Counted from the first letter of the stretch, positions 1 to 11,226 are shown. The stretch is DNA of 64,000 bases from an uncultured Pelagibacteraceae bacterium (GCA_902572005.1 CACGEC010000002.1:1-64000), one strand, 5' to 3'. The notes: generated from the sequence alone by a model not told the origin. Numbers and translations are program-made.

Positions 1-2
1 AA

Positions 3-263
3 CCAAAAGTTGAAAGTTCACTATTAAAATTTACACCCAAAAAAAAATTTTTTGAACTAAAAGACCCAAATAATTTAGAAAAAATTACCCGAATTTTTTT
101 TAATCATCGAAGGAAAATGATAAAGAAACCATTTTACCAAATATTTTCAAAAAATATTGATATTCTTGAAAAATTAAATATTTCCTTAGATTTAAGACCT
201 CAAAATCTAAATTTTGAAACTTATTACAAATTAGCAAGAGAATACGAAAAATTAAGACGTTAA
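3..263 (+). CDS. rsmA: 16S rRNA adenine dimethyltransferase RsmA/KsgA, C-terminal part (5' truncated by window)
   Basis: Open frame from window start: [21 protein letters not shown]...[11 protein letters not shown]...[13 protein letters not shown], matching the KsgA C-terminal region. Confidence 0.8.
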   Translation, partial: PKVESSLLKFTPKKKFFELKDPNNLEKITRIFFNHRRKMIKKPFYQIFSKNIDILEKLNISLDLRPQNLNFETYYKLAREYEKLRR

Positions 264-884
264 TTTTTCAACGTGTTGTCTTATAAAATCTTTATCATAA
301 TCTTTTGATCCATTTATTATTTCTGCTTGAATCAAATTAAAAATTTTAGTGTAACATTTTTCTAAATTTTCATTTATAACTACATAATCATAATTGATCC
401 AATGCAGTACATCCCTTTCAAATTGTTTCATTCTTTCTTCAGCTATTAATTTATCTTTCATATCTCTATTGGATAATCTTTCAAATAAAACCTCTTTGCT
501 TGGTGGTAATATAAAGAATGTAATTAATTTATAATCTAGTCTTTTATTCTTTATTTGATCTGCACCTTGCCAATCAATATCAAATAAAACATTTTTTCCT
601 TTATTAAGCTTGTCAATTACGGGAGTTCTTGTTGTCCCATAATAATTATCAAAAACTTTTGCATACTCTAAGAACTCTTGATTTTTAATCAGTCTTTTAA
701 ATTTATTCTCATCAACAAAATAGTAATCTTGATTTTCTATCTCGTTTGCCCTTGGTCGACGTGTGGTATGTGAAATTGAGATTTCAAAGTTATTTTTTTT
801 CGATAGAAGATTTACTAAGGTTGTTTTTCCAGCTCCAGACGGAGAGGATAAAACTATCATTATCCCATCATTTTCTGTGGGCAT
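252..884 (-). CDS. gmk: Guanylate kinase
   Basis: [15 protein letters not shown]-loop, [18 protein letters not shown]. Confidence 0.97.
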   Translation of the reverse strand: MPTENDGIMIVLSSPSGAGKTTLVNLLSKKNNFEISISHTTRRPRANEIENQDYYFVDENKFKRLIKNQEFLEYAKVFDNYYGTTRTPVIDKLNKGKNVLFDIDWQGADQIKNKRLDYKLITFFILPPSKEVLFERLSNRDMKDKLIAEERMKQFERDVLHWINYDYVVINENLEKCYTKIFNLIQAEIINGSKDYDKDFIRQHVEKLTS

Positions 885-893
885 TTAATTAAA

Positions 894-1133
894 TTAGTTT
901 GCTTTTCCTTCAATAAATTTTACAGCGTCACCAACTGTTAAAATTTTTTCAGCTTCACTATCAGATATTTCTGAACCAAATTCTTCTTCAAAAGCCATTA
1001 CTAATTCAACTGTATCTAGACTGTCTGCACCTAGGTCATCTATAAAACTAGAATCTTCAGTAACCTTTGCTTCATCTATACCAAGGTGATCTGCTACTAT
1101 TTTTTTAACTTTGCTTGAAACATCTTCTGACAT
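894..1133 (-). CDS. acpP: Acyl carrier protein
   Basis: [21 protein letters not shown] phosphopantetheine site. Confidence 0.98.
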   Translation of the reverse strand: MSEDVSSKVKKIVADHLGIDEAKVTEDSSFIDDLGADSLDTVELVMAFEEEFGSEISDSEAEKILTVGDAVKFIEGKAN

Positions 1134-1182
1134 ATTGATCCTTTTTTGTTTTAAATTCTTAATAGTTTAAAAACATGTTTTG

Positions 1183-1920
1183 TCAAGCCATATACATACC
1201 ACCATTGACATGTAATGTTTCTCCATTGATGTAATTTGACTGTTCTGAGGCCAAAAAAAGAACAGCATTTGCTATATCTTCTGGTTCTCCTAATCTAGCT
1301 GATGGAATTTTTGATAATATAACATCTTTAAATTTGTCGTCTATTTTGTCAGTCATAGCTGTTTTTATAAAACCAGGAGAAATACAATTAATATTGATAT
1401 TTTTTTTGGCATATTCAATTGCTAAAGTTTTTGACATTGCCACAATACCTGCCTTAGATGCAGTGTAATTTGCCTGACCTAAATTACCTGTGTGACCAAC
1501 AACTGATGTAATATTAATAATTTTTCCAGATTTATTTTTTAACATTTTTTTTATTGCAAATTTGCTTAATAAAAATGTGGAAGTTAAATTAATATTAATT
1601 ACTTTTTTCCATTCATCTAAACTCATTCTGATTGATAAATTATCTTGGGTAATTCCTGCATTATTAACTATACAATCTAAATTTCCACCAAGCTCTGTGG
1701 TAGCTTTTTCAATAAACTCCTCTATTTTTTCATTTTGAGATATATCAAATTTTAAGATTTTTATTGAATCAAATTTTGATTTTAAATCCTCAAGTTTCTC
1801 TAACCGAGTCCCTGAAGCTAAAATATTTGCACCACTATCGTTTAGTTTTTGAACTATCGAGTTACCTATTCCTCCTGAAGCGCCCGTTACTATAATATTT
1901 TTACCTTTTAAATCTTTCAT
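1183..1920 (-). CDS. fabG: 3-oxoacyl-ACP reductase
   Basis: TGASGGIG, NNAGIT, YTASKAG; gene order with acpP and fabD. Confidence 0.96.
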   Translation of the reverse strand: MKDLKGKNIIVTGASGGIGNSIVQKLNDSGANILASGTRLEKLEDLKSKFDSIKILKFDISQNEKIEEFIEKATTELGGNLDCIVNNAGITQDNLSIRMSLDEWKKVININLTSTFLLSKFAIKKMLKNKSGKIINITSVVGHTGNLGQANYTASKAGIVAMSKTLAIEYAKKNININCISPGFIKTAMTDKIDDKFKDVILSKIPSARLGEPEDIANAVLFLASEQSNYINGETLHVNGGMYMA

Positions 1921-2843
1921 ATCTTTAATTCTTTTATATCACTATCGCTATTAATAGTATTGATTTTTACATTTTTATCTATTCTTTTAATAAGCCCTGA
2001 CAAAACTTTACCTGGACCTATCTCAATAAATTGATTGGTGCCTTTACTAATCATATAAATTACACTTTCTCTCCATCTAACTCTATTTTCAATTTGATCA
2101 ATCAGTAGTTTTTTTAATTCATCTTTATTCAAAATTTCAGTAGCAGTCACATTCGAAATTAAGGTATTTTTTCCATCTATAAAATTTGCTTTTTCAATTT
2201 CTGTCTTCATTATATTTGTAGCTTTACTCATAAGTTGACAGTGAAAAGGGGCACTAACTGGTAATTTAATATTTTTAATACCATTAGACTTTAAAACTTC
2301 AACAAGTTTGGATAAATCCTCATTTTTACCACTTAGTACTATTTGACCTTCTGAGTTATCATTTGCTACCTGCATTTTAAAATTAGATTGATTATCTTTT
2401 AATACCTTTTCTATAATTTCAACTTTAGAGCCTAATACTGCCAACATTCCGCCTTGGCCCTTTGGCACAGCATTCTGCATGGCATCTCCTCTTACTCTTA
2501 AGAGTTTAATTGTTTCTGAAAAATTCAAATAGTCTGCACATGATAAAGCAGAATATTCGCCTAATGAGTGTCCAGCAAAAAAGCTGGCTTTATTTAAATC
2601 AATATTAAACTCTTTTTTAATGACATTAAATATAGAGTAGCTGATAAGATAAATAGCTGGCTGTGTATTTGCGGTAAGATCCAATTCTTCTTTAGGACCA
2701 TTTAGAATTATTTTTGAAAGAGGAAAATTTAAAACATCATCTGCTTGTTTAAATAGATCTTTTACCAAATCATACTTTTCAAAAAATTCTTTTCCCATTC
2801 CAACTATTTGAGATCCTTGTCCTGGAAAAATTACTGAAAACAT
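1917..2843 (-). CDS. fabD: Malonyl-CoA:ACP transacylase
   Basis: FPGQGSQ, GHSLGEYSAL motifs. Confidence 0.96.
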   Translation of the reverse strand: MFSVIFPGQGSQIVGMGKEFFEKYDLVKDLFKQADDVLNFPLSKIILNGPKEELDLTANTQPAIYLISYSIFNVIKKEFNIDLNKASFFAGHSLGEYSALSCADYLNFSETIKLLRVRGDAMQNAVPKGQGGMLAVLGSKVEIIEKVLKDNQSNFKMQVANDNSEGQIVLSGKNEDLSKLVEVLKSNGIKNIKLPVSAPFHCQLMSKATNIMKTEIEKANFIDGKNTLISNVTATEILNKDELKKLLIDQIENRVRWRESVIYMISKGTNQFIEIGPGKVLSGLIKRIDKNVKINTINSDSDIKELKI

Positions 2844-2930
2844 CTAAAAAAAACCTATTTTTTAATCCTTTTTGCTATTGTAATTGAAGATTTATAATAG
2901 TATATCCTCACTTTTTATTAAAGAACATAA

Positions 2931-3293
2931 ATGAATTTATACGAACATACAATTATAGCTAGGCAAGATGCTTCACCAAGTGAAATTAAGCAATTAACTG
3001 AAAAGTATTCTAAAATTGTAGAGAAAAATGATGGAGAGGTAGTAAAGTCAGAAAATTGGGGTTTGCTAAATCTTTCATACCTAATAAAAAAAAATAAAAA
3101 AGGTAGCTACATTCATTTCAAAATTAAAGGTAAGGGAAATACAATTCAAGAATTAGAAAAAAATGAATCAATAGATAAAAAATTGTTAAGATATTTGACA
3201 GTAAAAGTAAAAAAATTTGATTTAGACACAAACTATTTTGCAAGAAAAGATGATAGTGAAAAATTTGAAAAAAAAGAAAGTATTAAAAACTAA
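2931..3293 (+). CDS. rpsF: 30S ribosomal protein S6
   Basis: [18 protein letters not shown]...; rpsF-rpsR-rplI order. Confidence 0.96.
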   Translation: MNLYEHTIIARQDASPSEIKQLTEKYSKIVEKNDGEVVKSENWGLLNLSYLIKKNKKGSYIHFKIKGKGNTIQELEKNESIDKKLLRYLTVKVKKFDLDTNYFARKDDSEKFEKKESIKN

Positions 3294-3295
3294 TT

Positions 3296-3568
3296 ATGCC
3301 TAAAAGACAAAGTGGAAACAAAAAAAGCAAACAAAGTAATTTTGCTAAACTAAGTATATTTCAACCAAATAAATATAAGTTCAAAAAATCTTGTCCACTT
3401 TCTGTAAAGGGTGCCCCTAAAATTGATTATAAAAATATAAAGCTTTTAAAAAAATATACCTCAGAAAATGGTAAAATTTTACCTTCAAGGATAACAAATG
3501 TCAGCCAAAAAAAACAAAGAGAATTATCATTATCAATTAAAAGAGCTAGAAATTTAGCATTACTATAA
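3296..3568 (+). CDS. rpsR: 30S ribosomal protein S18
   Basis: [48 protein letters not shown]. Confidence 0.96.
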   Translation: MPKRQSGNKKSKQSNFAKLSIFQPNKYKFKKSCPLSVKGAPKIDYKNIKLLKKYTSENGKILPSRITNVSQKKQRELSLSIKRARNLALL

Positions 3569-4026
3569 TGAAAGTTGTACTTTTAGAAAATCTGAAAAAA
3601 ATTGGGTCTATTGGTGAAGTAATAGATGTAAAAAGAGGTTTTGCTAGAAATTTTCTAATAGCAAACAAAAAAGCTTTATATGCTTCTAAAGCTAATGTTT
3701 CCCAGGTAGAAAATATAAAATCTGAACTTGCAAAAAAAGATAACCAAAAAAAGAAAGATGCCAAAGAAATTTCTACGAAAATAAATAAAAAAAATTATAA
3801 AATAAAAAAATTGAGTACAGAAAATAATGAGCTATATGGATCCGTAAAACCTACAGAAATTTCAAAATTAATATTAGAAATTGACAAACTAGACATCAAG
3901 CCATCTTTGATACAACCCGTACAAGAGATTAAGTCTCTTGGAAAATTTAAAGTAAAAATTTCTTTACACTCAGAAGTTGATGCTGAGATATCTATTGAAG
4001 TTGAATCTGCTGATAGCATTCAATAA
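3568..4026 (+). CDS. rplI: 50S ribosomal protein L9
   Basis: [31 protein letters not shown] signature. Confidence 0.97.
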   Translation: MKVVLLENLKKIGSIGEVIDVKRGFARNFLIANKKALYASKANVSQVENIKSELAKKDNQKKKDAKEISTKINKKNYKIKKLSTENNELYGSVKPTEISKLILEIDKLDIKPSLIQPVQEIKSLGKFKVKISLHSEVDAEISIEVESADSIQ

Positions 4027-4093
4027 TTATACAATTTTTTCCCCAGGCACTTTTAAAAATTTTTATAACTTATTTTTCATGTAGATTAATGAA

Positions 4094-5512
4094 ATGGAAA
4101 ATAAATTAAGTTTAGTAAAAGATAATTTCAAAGAATTGCCAAATAATATTGACGCTGAACAGGCTGTAATAGGATCTATTTTGGTAACAAATGAAATATT
4201 TGATGAAATAAATATAATTATATCAAGCAAAAATTTTTATGATCCTATGCATCAAAAGATTTTTGAGGCAATTGAAAACCTCATTTATAAAGGAATGCTA
4301 GCAAATCCTATTACTCTTAAAAATTACTTTGAGAACGAAAAAGATGATTTAAATGTTCCTGAATACCTTGTAAAGATAACAAAATTTTCTACATCAACGA
4401 GACAAGCAATTGAATATTCAAAAATAATTTACGATATGTTTGTTAGAAGAGAGCTTATAAAAATTTCAGAGCAAACTATTGATACGGCAAAAATCAATGA
4501 TTTAAATACTAGTGGTCAAAATATAATAGAAAATTCTGAAAGACTATTATTTGATTTAGCTGAAAAAGGTTCTTTTAATTCATCATTGGTAAAATTTGAT
4601 GAAGCAATGAAACAAACTATTGAAATGGCATCAGCAGCTTATAAAAATGATGAGGGTATTGTGGGTGTGCCAACTGGGTTAAGAGATTTAGATGATAGAT
4701 TGGGCGGTCTTCATCAGTCTGATTTAATAATAATAGCCGGACGACCATCGATGGGTAAAACCGCACTAGCAACCAATATAGCTTTTCATGCAGCAAAAAA
4801 ATTGCAAGATAATAGTAAAAAATCATCCATCGCTTTTTTTTCACTGGAAATGTCATCAGAACAACTTTCAACAAGAATTCTAGCAGAACAATCAAGAATC
4901 AAATCTAATGATATAAGGCGAGGTAAAATTTCAGATGAACAATTTGATAAATTTATCGAAACTTCAAAAAATATTTCAGAATTACCTTTGTATATTGATG
5001 AAACACCCGCAATTAGTATTGCTGCAATGAGTAATAGAGCTAGACGAATAAAAAGGTTGTTTGGACTTGATATGATTGTGGTTGATTATATTCAGTTAAT
5101 GAGGGGTAATTATAATAATAAAGATGGAAGAGTTCAGGAAATATCAGAAATAACTCAAGGCCTTAAAGCAATAGCTAAGGAATTATCAGTGCCTGTTGTG
5201 GCGCTTTCCCAACTTTCAAGAGCAGTTGAACAAAGAGATCAAAAAAAACCACAATTATCTGACTTAAGAGAGTCAGGTTCAATTGAACAAGATGCAGATG
5301 TTGTGATGTTTGTCTATAGAGAGGCTTATTATTTGGAGAGACAGGAGCCCAGACCTGCAACTGTTGAGCACGCTGAGTGGCAGGCAAAAATGAATGAAGT
5401 TTCAAATTTGGCAGAAATTATAATTGGTAAACAAAGACATGGACCAACAGGAAACGTAATGCTAGAGTTTGAGGCAATGTTTACTAAATTTAAGGATACT
5501 CAAAACAGCTAA
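4094..5512 (+). CDS. dnaB: Replicative DNA helicase
   Basis: AEQAVIGSIL; IIIAGRPSMGKTALATNIA; SQLSRAVEQR; no intein. Confidence 0.98.
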   Translation: MENKLSLVKDNFKELPNNIDAEQAVIGSILVTNEIFDEINIIISSKNFYDPMHQKIFEAIENLIYKGMLANPITLKNYFENEKDDLNVPEYLVKITKFSTSTRQAIEYSKIIYDMFVRRELIKISEQTIDTAKINDLNTSGQNIIENSERLLFDLAEKGSFNSSLVKFDEAMKQTIEMASAAYKNDEGIVGVPTGLRDLDDRLGGLHQSDLIIIAGRPSMGKTALATNIAFHAAKKLQDNSKKSSIAFFSLEMSSEQLSTRILAEQSRIKSNDIRRGKISDEQFDKFIETSKNISELPLYIDETPAISIAAMSNRARRIKRLFGLDMIVVDYIQLMRGNYNNKDGRVQEISEITQGLKAIAKELSVPVVALSQLSRAVEQRDQKKPQLSDLRESGSIEQDADVVMFVYREAYYLERQEPRPATVEHAEWQAKMNEVSNLAEIIIGKQRHGPTGNVMLEFEAMFTKFKDTQNS

Positions 5513-5534
5513 ATTCCAATATAAAAGAGATAAA

Positions 5535-7919
5535 ATGTTTGCCCAGTTTTATCAAAATATCATACTTAAAAATCCTAAATCCATTTTTGTTATTCTTATA
5601 ATTACCCTACTTAGTTTTGGGTATTATTCTAAAGATTTTAGACTTGATGCATCATCTGAAACTTTATTGATTGAGGGCGACCCAGACTTAAAATATCTAC
5701 AAGAAATAACTAAAAGATACGGATCCAAGGAATTTCTTATTTTAACATACACACCAAACGATGGGATGATTTCAGATAACTCGATAAACAATTTATTAAG
5801 TTTAAAATATAAGATTCAAAGTTTAAATTGGGTTCACAGTGTCATCACACTTTTAGACATCCCTTTGTTAAATAGTTCTGATGTCCCCTTGCAAGAAAGA
5901 CTTGAAAACTTTAAAACTCTCAAAGATGAAGATATTGATAAAGAACGGGGCTTTAACGAAATTCTAAGCAGTCCGGTCTTTAGAAATTTTGTAATAAGCG
6001 AAGATGGTAAAACAAGTGGAATAATTGTTAATATAAAGCAAGCTAAAGAAATAAACTTTTCTGACAAATCAAAAAAAGAAATAGAAGACCATAAAGATCA
6101 AATAAAAAAACAAAATCATCAAAATATTCTTGAAATTAGAGATGTTATTAAAAGTTATGAGGATATTGGAAAAATTCATTTGGGAGGAATTCCTATGATT
6201 GCAGACGATATGATGTCATTTATTAAAAGTGATATAATAGTCTTTGGAATTGGAGTTTTTCTTTTTATAATTGCTACTTTGTGGTTTGTTTTTAAAAAAC
6301 TTATTTGGATAGTTGTTCCTATAAGTAGTTGTTTTTTTTCTGTTATAATAATGATGGGAATACTTGGATTGCTCGGATGGAAGGTGACAGTTATATCATC
6401 CAACTTTATCGCGCTAATGTTAATTTTAACTATGGCAATGAATATTCACATTAGCACAAGATTTTTACAACTTAAAGAAAGTCATCCAAACAAAAGTGTG
6501 TTGGATTTAATTTCTTTAACTACTAATAAAATGTTCTGGCCAATCTTGTATACTGTCTTAACAACAATCATTGCTTTTTTGTCTTTAATTTTTAGCGAAA
6601 TAAAACCTATTATTGATTTTGGATGGATGATGACACTTGGTCTAATGACTTCATTTGTTGTAACTTTCACTTTACTACCAACTCTAATTAATTTTGTACC
6701 TAAAGAAAATATTTCTTTAAAAAAATATGAAGACTCAAAAATTACATCTTTTTTTGGAAGAGTATCTCTTAACAATCAAAAGACAATTTTTGTTGTAACG
6801 GGAATCGTGGTTTTATTAAGTTTAATGGGAATTAGCCGTCTTGAGGTCGAAAATAGTTTTATAAATTATTTTAGTAAAAAGACAGAGATTTATAAAGGTA
6901 TGAAGCTAATTGACGAAAAACTTGGAGGAACCACACCTCTTGAAGTAATTCTCAAATTTCCAAACAAAGACAAAGCTAACTCTGATGTTGAAGATGAATT
7001 TGAAGATTGGGGAGACGAAGATGATCAAAATGAGGAAAAGTATTGGTTTACAAAAGATAAAATTGATAAAATTTCATCAGTACATAACTATTTAGATAGT
7101 TTGCCACAAGTTGGAAAAGTTTTGTCTTTCTCTTCAATAATCGATGTTGCAACCTTACTAAATAACAATAAGCCTCTTGGAACATTAGAGATGGGTGTTT
7201 TGTACTCTAAAATTCCTAAAAGCATAAAAACAGAGATAATTGATCCATATATTTCAATTGAAGATAATGAGGCTCGAATTAATTTAAGAATAATAGACTC
7301 ACAAGAAAATTTAAGAAGAAACGAATTGATAAAAAAAATAAACTTTGATTTAAAAAATAAGATCGGTTTAGAAGAAAAAGAATTTAAACTAGCAGGTGTT
7401 TTAATTTTATTTAATAATTTACTACAAAGTCTTTTCAAATCTCAGATACTTACTCTAGGCTTAGTTATGTTAGGTATTTTTGCAATGTTTTTAGTACTTT
7501 TTAAAAATGTTAAATTGTCTTTAATTGGTGTGGTTCCTAATTTTATAGCTGCATTTTTTATTCTAGGAATAATAGGTTTAATAGGAATTCCATTAGATAT
7601 GATGACAATTACTATTGCTGCAATTACGATTGGAATTGCTGTAGATAATAGTATTCATTATATTTATAGATTCAAAGAAGAATTTAGAATTTTAAAAGAT
7701 TACAATAAGACTTTAAATTTATGTCACTCGACTGTAGGTAGAGCAATTTTAAATACATCAATAACTATTGTTTTTGGTTTTTCAATATTGGTTTTATCAA
7801 AATTTATTCCTACAATTTATTTTGGGATTTTTACAGGGCTTGCAATGTTGCTAGCAATGATCTCTGTTTTGACGCTATTGCCCTCTCTAATACTGCTGGT
7901 CAAACCATTTGGGAAATAA
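5535..7919 (+). CDS. RND/MMPL superfamily exporter
   Basis: Two halves of clustered TM helices with large soluble loops, including GIAVDNSIHYIYRFKEE. ATG at 5535 preferred because the track start overlaps dnaB. Confidence 0.85.
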   Translation: MFAQFYQNIILKNPKSIFVILIITLLSFGYYSKDFRLDASSETLLIEGDPDLKYLQEITKRYGSKEFLILTYTPNDGMISDNSINNLLSLKYKIQSLNWVHSVITLLDIPLLNSSDVPLQERLENFKTLKDEDIDKERGFNEILSSPVFRNFVISEDGKTSGIIVNIKQAKEINFSDKSKKEIEDHKDQIKKQNHQNILEIRDVIKSYEDIGKIHLGGIPMIADDMMSFIKSDIIVFGIGVFLFIIATLWFVFKKLIWIVVPISSCFFSVIIMMGILGLLGWKVTVISSNFIALMLILTMAMNIHISTRFLQLKESHPNKSVLDLISLTTNKMFWPILYTVLTTIIAFLSLIFSEIKPIIDFGWMMTLGLMTSFVVTFTLLPTLINFVPKENISLKKYEDSKITSFFGRVSLNNQKTIFVVTGIVVLLSLMGISRLEVENSFINYFSKKTEIYKGMKLIDEKLGGTTPLEVILKFPNKDKANSDVEDEFEDWGDEDDQNEEKYWFTKDKIDKISSVHNYLDSLPQVGKVLSFSSIIDVATLLNNNKPLGTLEMGVLYSKIPKSIKTEIIDPYISIEDNEARINLRIIDSQENLRRNELIKKINFDLKNKIGLEEKEFKLAGVLILFNNLLQSLFKSQILTLGLVMLGIFAMFLVLFKNVKLSLIGVVPNFIAAFFILGIIGLIGIPLDMMTITIAAITIGIAVDNSIHYIYRFKEEFRILKDYNKTLNLCHSTVGRAILNTSITIVFGFSILVLSKFIPTIYFGIFTGLAMLLAMISVLTLLPSLILLVKPFGK

Positions 7920-7923
7920 TTTA

Positions 7924-8469
7924 ATGCCTGACTTTCTCGAGTATTTTTATAACACTACATCAATTATAGACATCTTTTATATAATTATTACAATCTTATC
8001 ATTAATAAAGTGTTACAAAAAAGGTTTTGTTTTAAGTATATTGTCAATGGCTAAATGGTTTTTGGCCTACATAATAACTTTATTAATTTTTCCAAGAGTC
8101 AAACCTTATTTAAAAAATATAATTGATAATGAATATGTGCTCGATATAGGTTTGGGGATGATAATTTTTGTTATTGTTATTTTTTTAATCTTAATGATTA
8201 ATAAAGGATTAAGTAAAGCAATTCATTACACAGGAATCGGTAGTTTGGATACAATGTTCGGATTCTTTTTTGGATTTATTCGAGCTTACATAATATCAAT
8301 ATGTATATTTTCTGGTGTACATGTGGTCTATAATTATGATAAATGGCCGATAAATTCCGACAAATCATTCATCTTTCCATATATTGAAAAAGGTAGTAAT
8401 TATTTATTGAAAGAATTTCCTAATGAAAAAACATATCAAGACTCTAAAGAAAAAATTGAGGAACTTTAA
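7924..8469 (+). CDS. cvpA: CvpA family membrane protein
   Basis: About 180 aa multi-TM protein directly upstream of purF; LSMAKWFLAYI...GSLDTMFGFFFGFIRAY. Confidence 0.85.
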   Translation: MPDFLEYFYNTTSIIDIFYIIITILSLIKCYKKGFVLSILSMAKWFLAYIITLLIFPRVKPYLKNIIDNEYVLDIGLGMIIFVIVIFLILMINKGLSKAIHYTGIGSLDTMFGFFFGFIRAYIISICIFSGVHVVYNYDKWPINSDKSFIFPYIEKGSNYLLKEFPNEKTYQDSKEKIEEL

Positions 8470-9904
8470 TCCTAAGCTAAAAGAAGAATGTGGGGTATTT
8501 GGTGTAAGTAATGCTATTGATGCCTCAGCTTTAGTTGCGCTTGGTCTTCATGCTCTACAGCACCGTGGCCAAGAAGGTTGTGGTATTGTTACTTTTAATG
8601 GAAAACAATATTTTTCAGAAAAAAGATTTGGATTAGTTGGTGATAACTTTAATAAAGAAAAGATATTAAAAAATTTACAAGGTAATCACGCCATAGGACA
8701 TAATCGATATAGCACAACTGGAGAAAATACTTTGAGAAATATTCAGCCATTTTTTGCTGATACTAATGCCGGTGGTATTGGCGTTGCACATAATGGAAAT
8801 TTAACAAATTCAATTTCTTTGCGAAAAAAACTAGTTGAGGATGGTGCGATTTTTTATACTACCTCTGATACTGAAACAATTGTTCAATTAATTGCTAAAT
8901 CAAAAAGAGTAAAGACTATTGACAAGGTTGTTGATGCAATTTTTCAAATACAAGGTGGTTATGCTTTAGTAATGCTTACTCAAAATTCTCTTATTGGAGT
9001 TAGAGATCCTTATGGTATAAGGCCTTTGGTTATAGGTAAATTAAAGAATAGTTATGTTTTAGCATCAGAAACTTGTGCGCTAGATATCATTGGTGCAAAA
9101 TTTGTTAGAGAGGTTGATAATGGTGAAATTGTTTTGATTGAAAATGATGAGCTAAAAAGTATTAAACCTTTTCCCCCTAAGAAAATAAGACCTTGTGTTT
9201 TTGAATATATTTATTTTGCAAGACCAGATAGTATTTTAGATGGTAAGACTGCTTACGAACACAGGAAAAATTTAGGAGCTGAATTGGCTAAAGAAAACGA
9301 TATTGATGCAGATATAATTGTACCTGTGCCTGACTCAGGAAATGCAGCAGCTTTGGGTTTTGCACAACATCTTGGAAAAAATTTTGAATTAGGTCTTATT
9401 AGAAATCATTACGTTGGAAGAACATTTATTGAGCCTAGTCAAAAAATTAGAAGCTTGGGAGTAAAATTAAAATTAAATGCAAATAAATCGGCAATTAAAG
9501 GTAAAAAAATAATTTTGATTGATGACTCATTGGTAAGAGGCACAACTTCTCATAAAATAGTTAAAATGCTTTATGATGCTGGGGCAGATGAAGTTCATGT
9601 TAAAATTGCTTGTCCAGAAATCAAATATCCAGATTTTTATGGAGTAGATACCCCAACAAAAAAAGAGTTGCTTGCTGCAAATAAAACCAATGAAGAAATA
9701 TGTGAATATATTGGGGCAAAATCTTTAAAGTTTTTGTCATTAGATGGAATGTATAGAGCTATAGGATTTGATAAAAGGAACCAAAATTATCCTCAGTTGA
9801 CAGATCACTATTTTACTGGTGACTATCCAGTTAAACCCATTGATGAGCTTGGTGATAATAAAGTTACACAGCTGTCTTTACTAAGTACTGCATCAAATAA
9901 TTAG
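8423..9904 (+). CDS. purF: Amidophosphoribosyltransferase
   Basis: ECGVFGVSNA N-terminal nucleophile region, GHNRYSTTG, IDDSLVRGTTS PRPP motif. Confidence 0.97.
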   Translation: MKKHIKTLKKKLRNFNPKLKEECGVFGVSNAIDASALVALGLHALQHRGQEGCGIVTFNGKQYFSEKRFGLVGDNFNKEKILKNLQGNHAIGHNRYSTTGENTLRNIQPFFADTNAGGIGVAHNGNLTNSISLRKKLVEDGAIFYTTSDTETIVQLIAKSKRVKTIDKVVDAIFQIQGGYALVMLTQNSLIGVRDPYGIRPLVIGKLKNSYVLASETCALDIIGAKFVREVDNGEIVLIENDELKSIKPFPPKKIRPCVFEYIYFARPDSILDGKTAYEHRKNLGAELAKENDIDADIIVPVPDSGNAAALGFAQHLGKNFELGLIRNHYVGRTFIEPSQKIRSLGVKLKLNANKSAIKGKKIILIDDSLVRGTTSHKIVKMLYDAGADEVHVKIACPEIKYPDFYGVDTPTKKELLAANKTNEEICEYIGAKSLKFLSLDGMYRAIGFDKRNQNYPQLTDHYFTGDYPVKPIDELGDNKVTQLSLLSTASNN

Positions 9905-9924
9905 ATTATAACGTTAATTAATAA

Positions 9925-11226
9925 ATGAAAATGATCAAAACAAAAGAACAGATTATTGAATATTTTAATTCAGGAATTAAAAAAACAAAAAATTTCAAAA
10001 TTGGAATTGAGCACGAAAAATTTTTATTTAATAACAAAAATGACAAAAGAGTAGACTATTCAAAAATAAAAGAAATGTTTGCAGCAATGCTAGAATTTGG
10101 TTGGAACCCAATTTTAGAAAAAGGAGATATTATAGGATTAAATAAAGGAGGAAAAAATATTACTCTTGAACCAGGGAACCAAATAGAGTTATCAGGAGAA
10201 AAACTTAATCATTTACATGAAGCCTGTGCAGAATCTCAAGATTATTTATTTGAACTAAGACAAGTTACAAACAAATTAAATTTAAGTATCGTCAGTACTG
10301 GATTTGATCCAATATCAAAATTAAGCGAAATCCCAAATAACCCAAAACGAAGATATAAATTAATGACCAAAGATATGCCACAAGGTGGAGAGCTAAGTTT
10401 AGATATGATGTATCGAACTTGCGGTACACAATTGAACATTGATTATAGCTCTGAGGAAGATTTTATTAAAAAATTTAAAATTGCAAATTCAATTGTTCCA
10501 ATTTCAATCGCATTATTTGCTAATTCTTCAATTGTTGAAAAGAAAAAAAGTAAATACTTATCCTATCGTTCAAAAGTCTGGCAAAATACTTCAAGAGGTG
10601 GACTGCCTAAGTTATTTTTTGAAGACTTAAATTTTGAAAAATATGCAGATTTTGTGATGAACTTTCCAATTCTTTTTATTCAAGATAAAGAAAATTACAT
10701 TTCAGGACAAAGATTTATATTTAAAGATTTTATGGATGGGAAAATTAATGAGATTGGTAAACGATTACCAGATGAAAATGATCTATCGACTCACTTAAGC
10801 ACAATTTTTACAGAAAATAGATTAAAAAAATATATAGAACTAAGATCAATGGATACTTGTGGGTGGGATTGTTTGTGTGCTGGTCCTGCTTTTAATGTTG
10901 GAATGTTTTATGGAAATCTTGATGAAGTTTATGACTTAATTTCTACATGGGATAAAAATAAAATTATTAATGCTTATATGGAATCTCCTCAAAAAGGATT
11001 CAATACTCAATTGATGGGAAAAGATCTTCTTCATTGGGCCTCAACTTTATTAGATTTATCTAAAAAGGGATTAGAGAATAGAGATATACTTAATAAAAAT
11101 GGAAAAAATGAAACTTTGTTTTTAAATCATTTACAAAAAGTAATTGATAATAAAACAACAAACGCAGATCATATGATAAATAAATTTTCTAAAAATGAAG
11201 ATTTAAGTGAATTATATGACGAGTAA
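9925..11226 (+). CDS. gshA: Glutamate-cysteine ligase (plant/alphaproteobacterial type)
   Basis: IGIEHEKFLF, GGNITLEPG-like motif, DMMYRTCGTQLNIDYSSEEDF; followed by gshB. Confidence 0.93.
   Translation: MKMIKTKEQIIEYFNSGIKKTKNFKIGIEHEKFLFNNKNDKRVDYSKIKEMFAAMLEFGWNPILEKGDIIGLNKGGKNITLEPGNQIELSGEKLNHLHEACAESQDYLFELRQVTNKLNLSIVSTGFDPISKLSEIPNNPKRRYKLMTKDMPQGGELSLDMMYRTCGTQLNIDYSSEEDFIKKFKIANSIVPISIALFANSSIVEKKKSKYLSYRSKVWQNTSRGGLPKLFFEDLNFEKYADFVMNFPILFIQDKENYISGQRFIFKDFMDGKINEIGKRLPDENDLSTHLSTIFTENRLKKYIELRSMDTCGWDCLCAGPAFNVGMFYGNLDEVYDLISTWDKNKIINAYMESPQKGFNTQLMGKDLLHWASTLLDLSKKGLENRDILNKNGKNETLFLNHLQKVIDNKTTNADHMINKFSKNEDLSELYDE

Noticed and set aside
3546-3764. Minus-strand ORF opposite rpsR/rplI
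   Set aside because: Antisense to ribosomal protein genes; no motif.
7088-7438. Minus-strand ORF of 116 aa within the RND exporter
   Set aside because: Antisense to a strong coding frame; low-complexity hydrophobic/Lys composition typical of AT-rich shadow ORFs.
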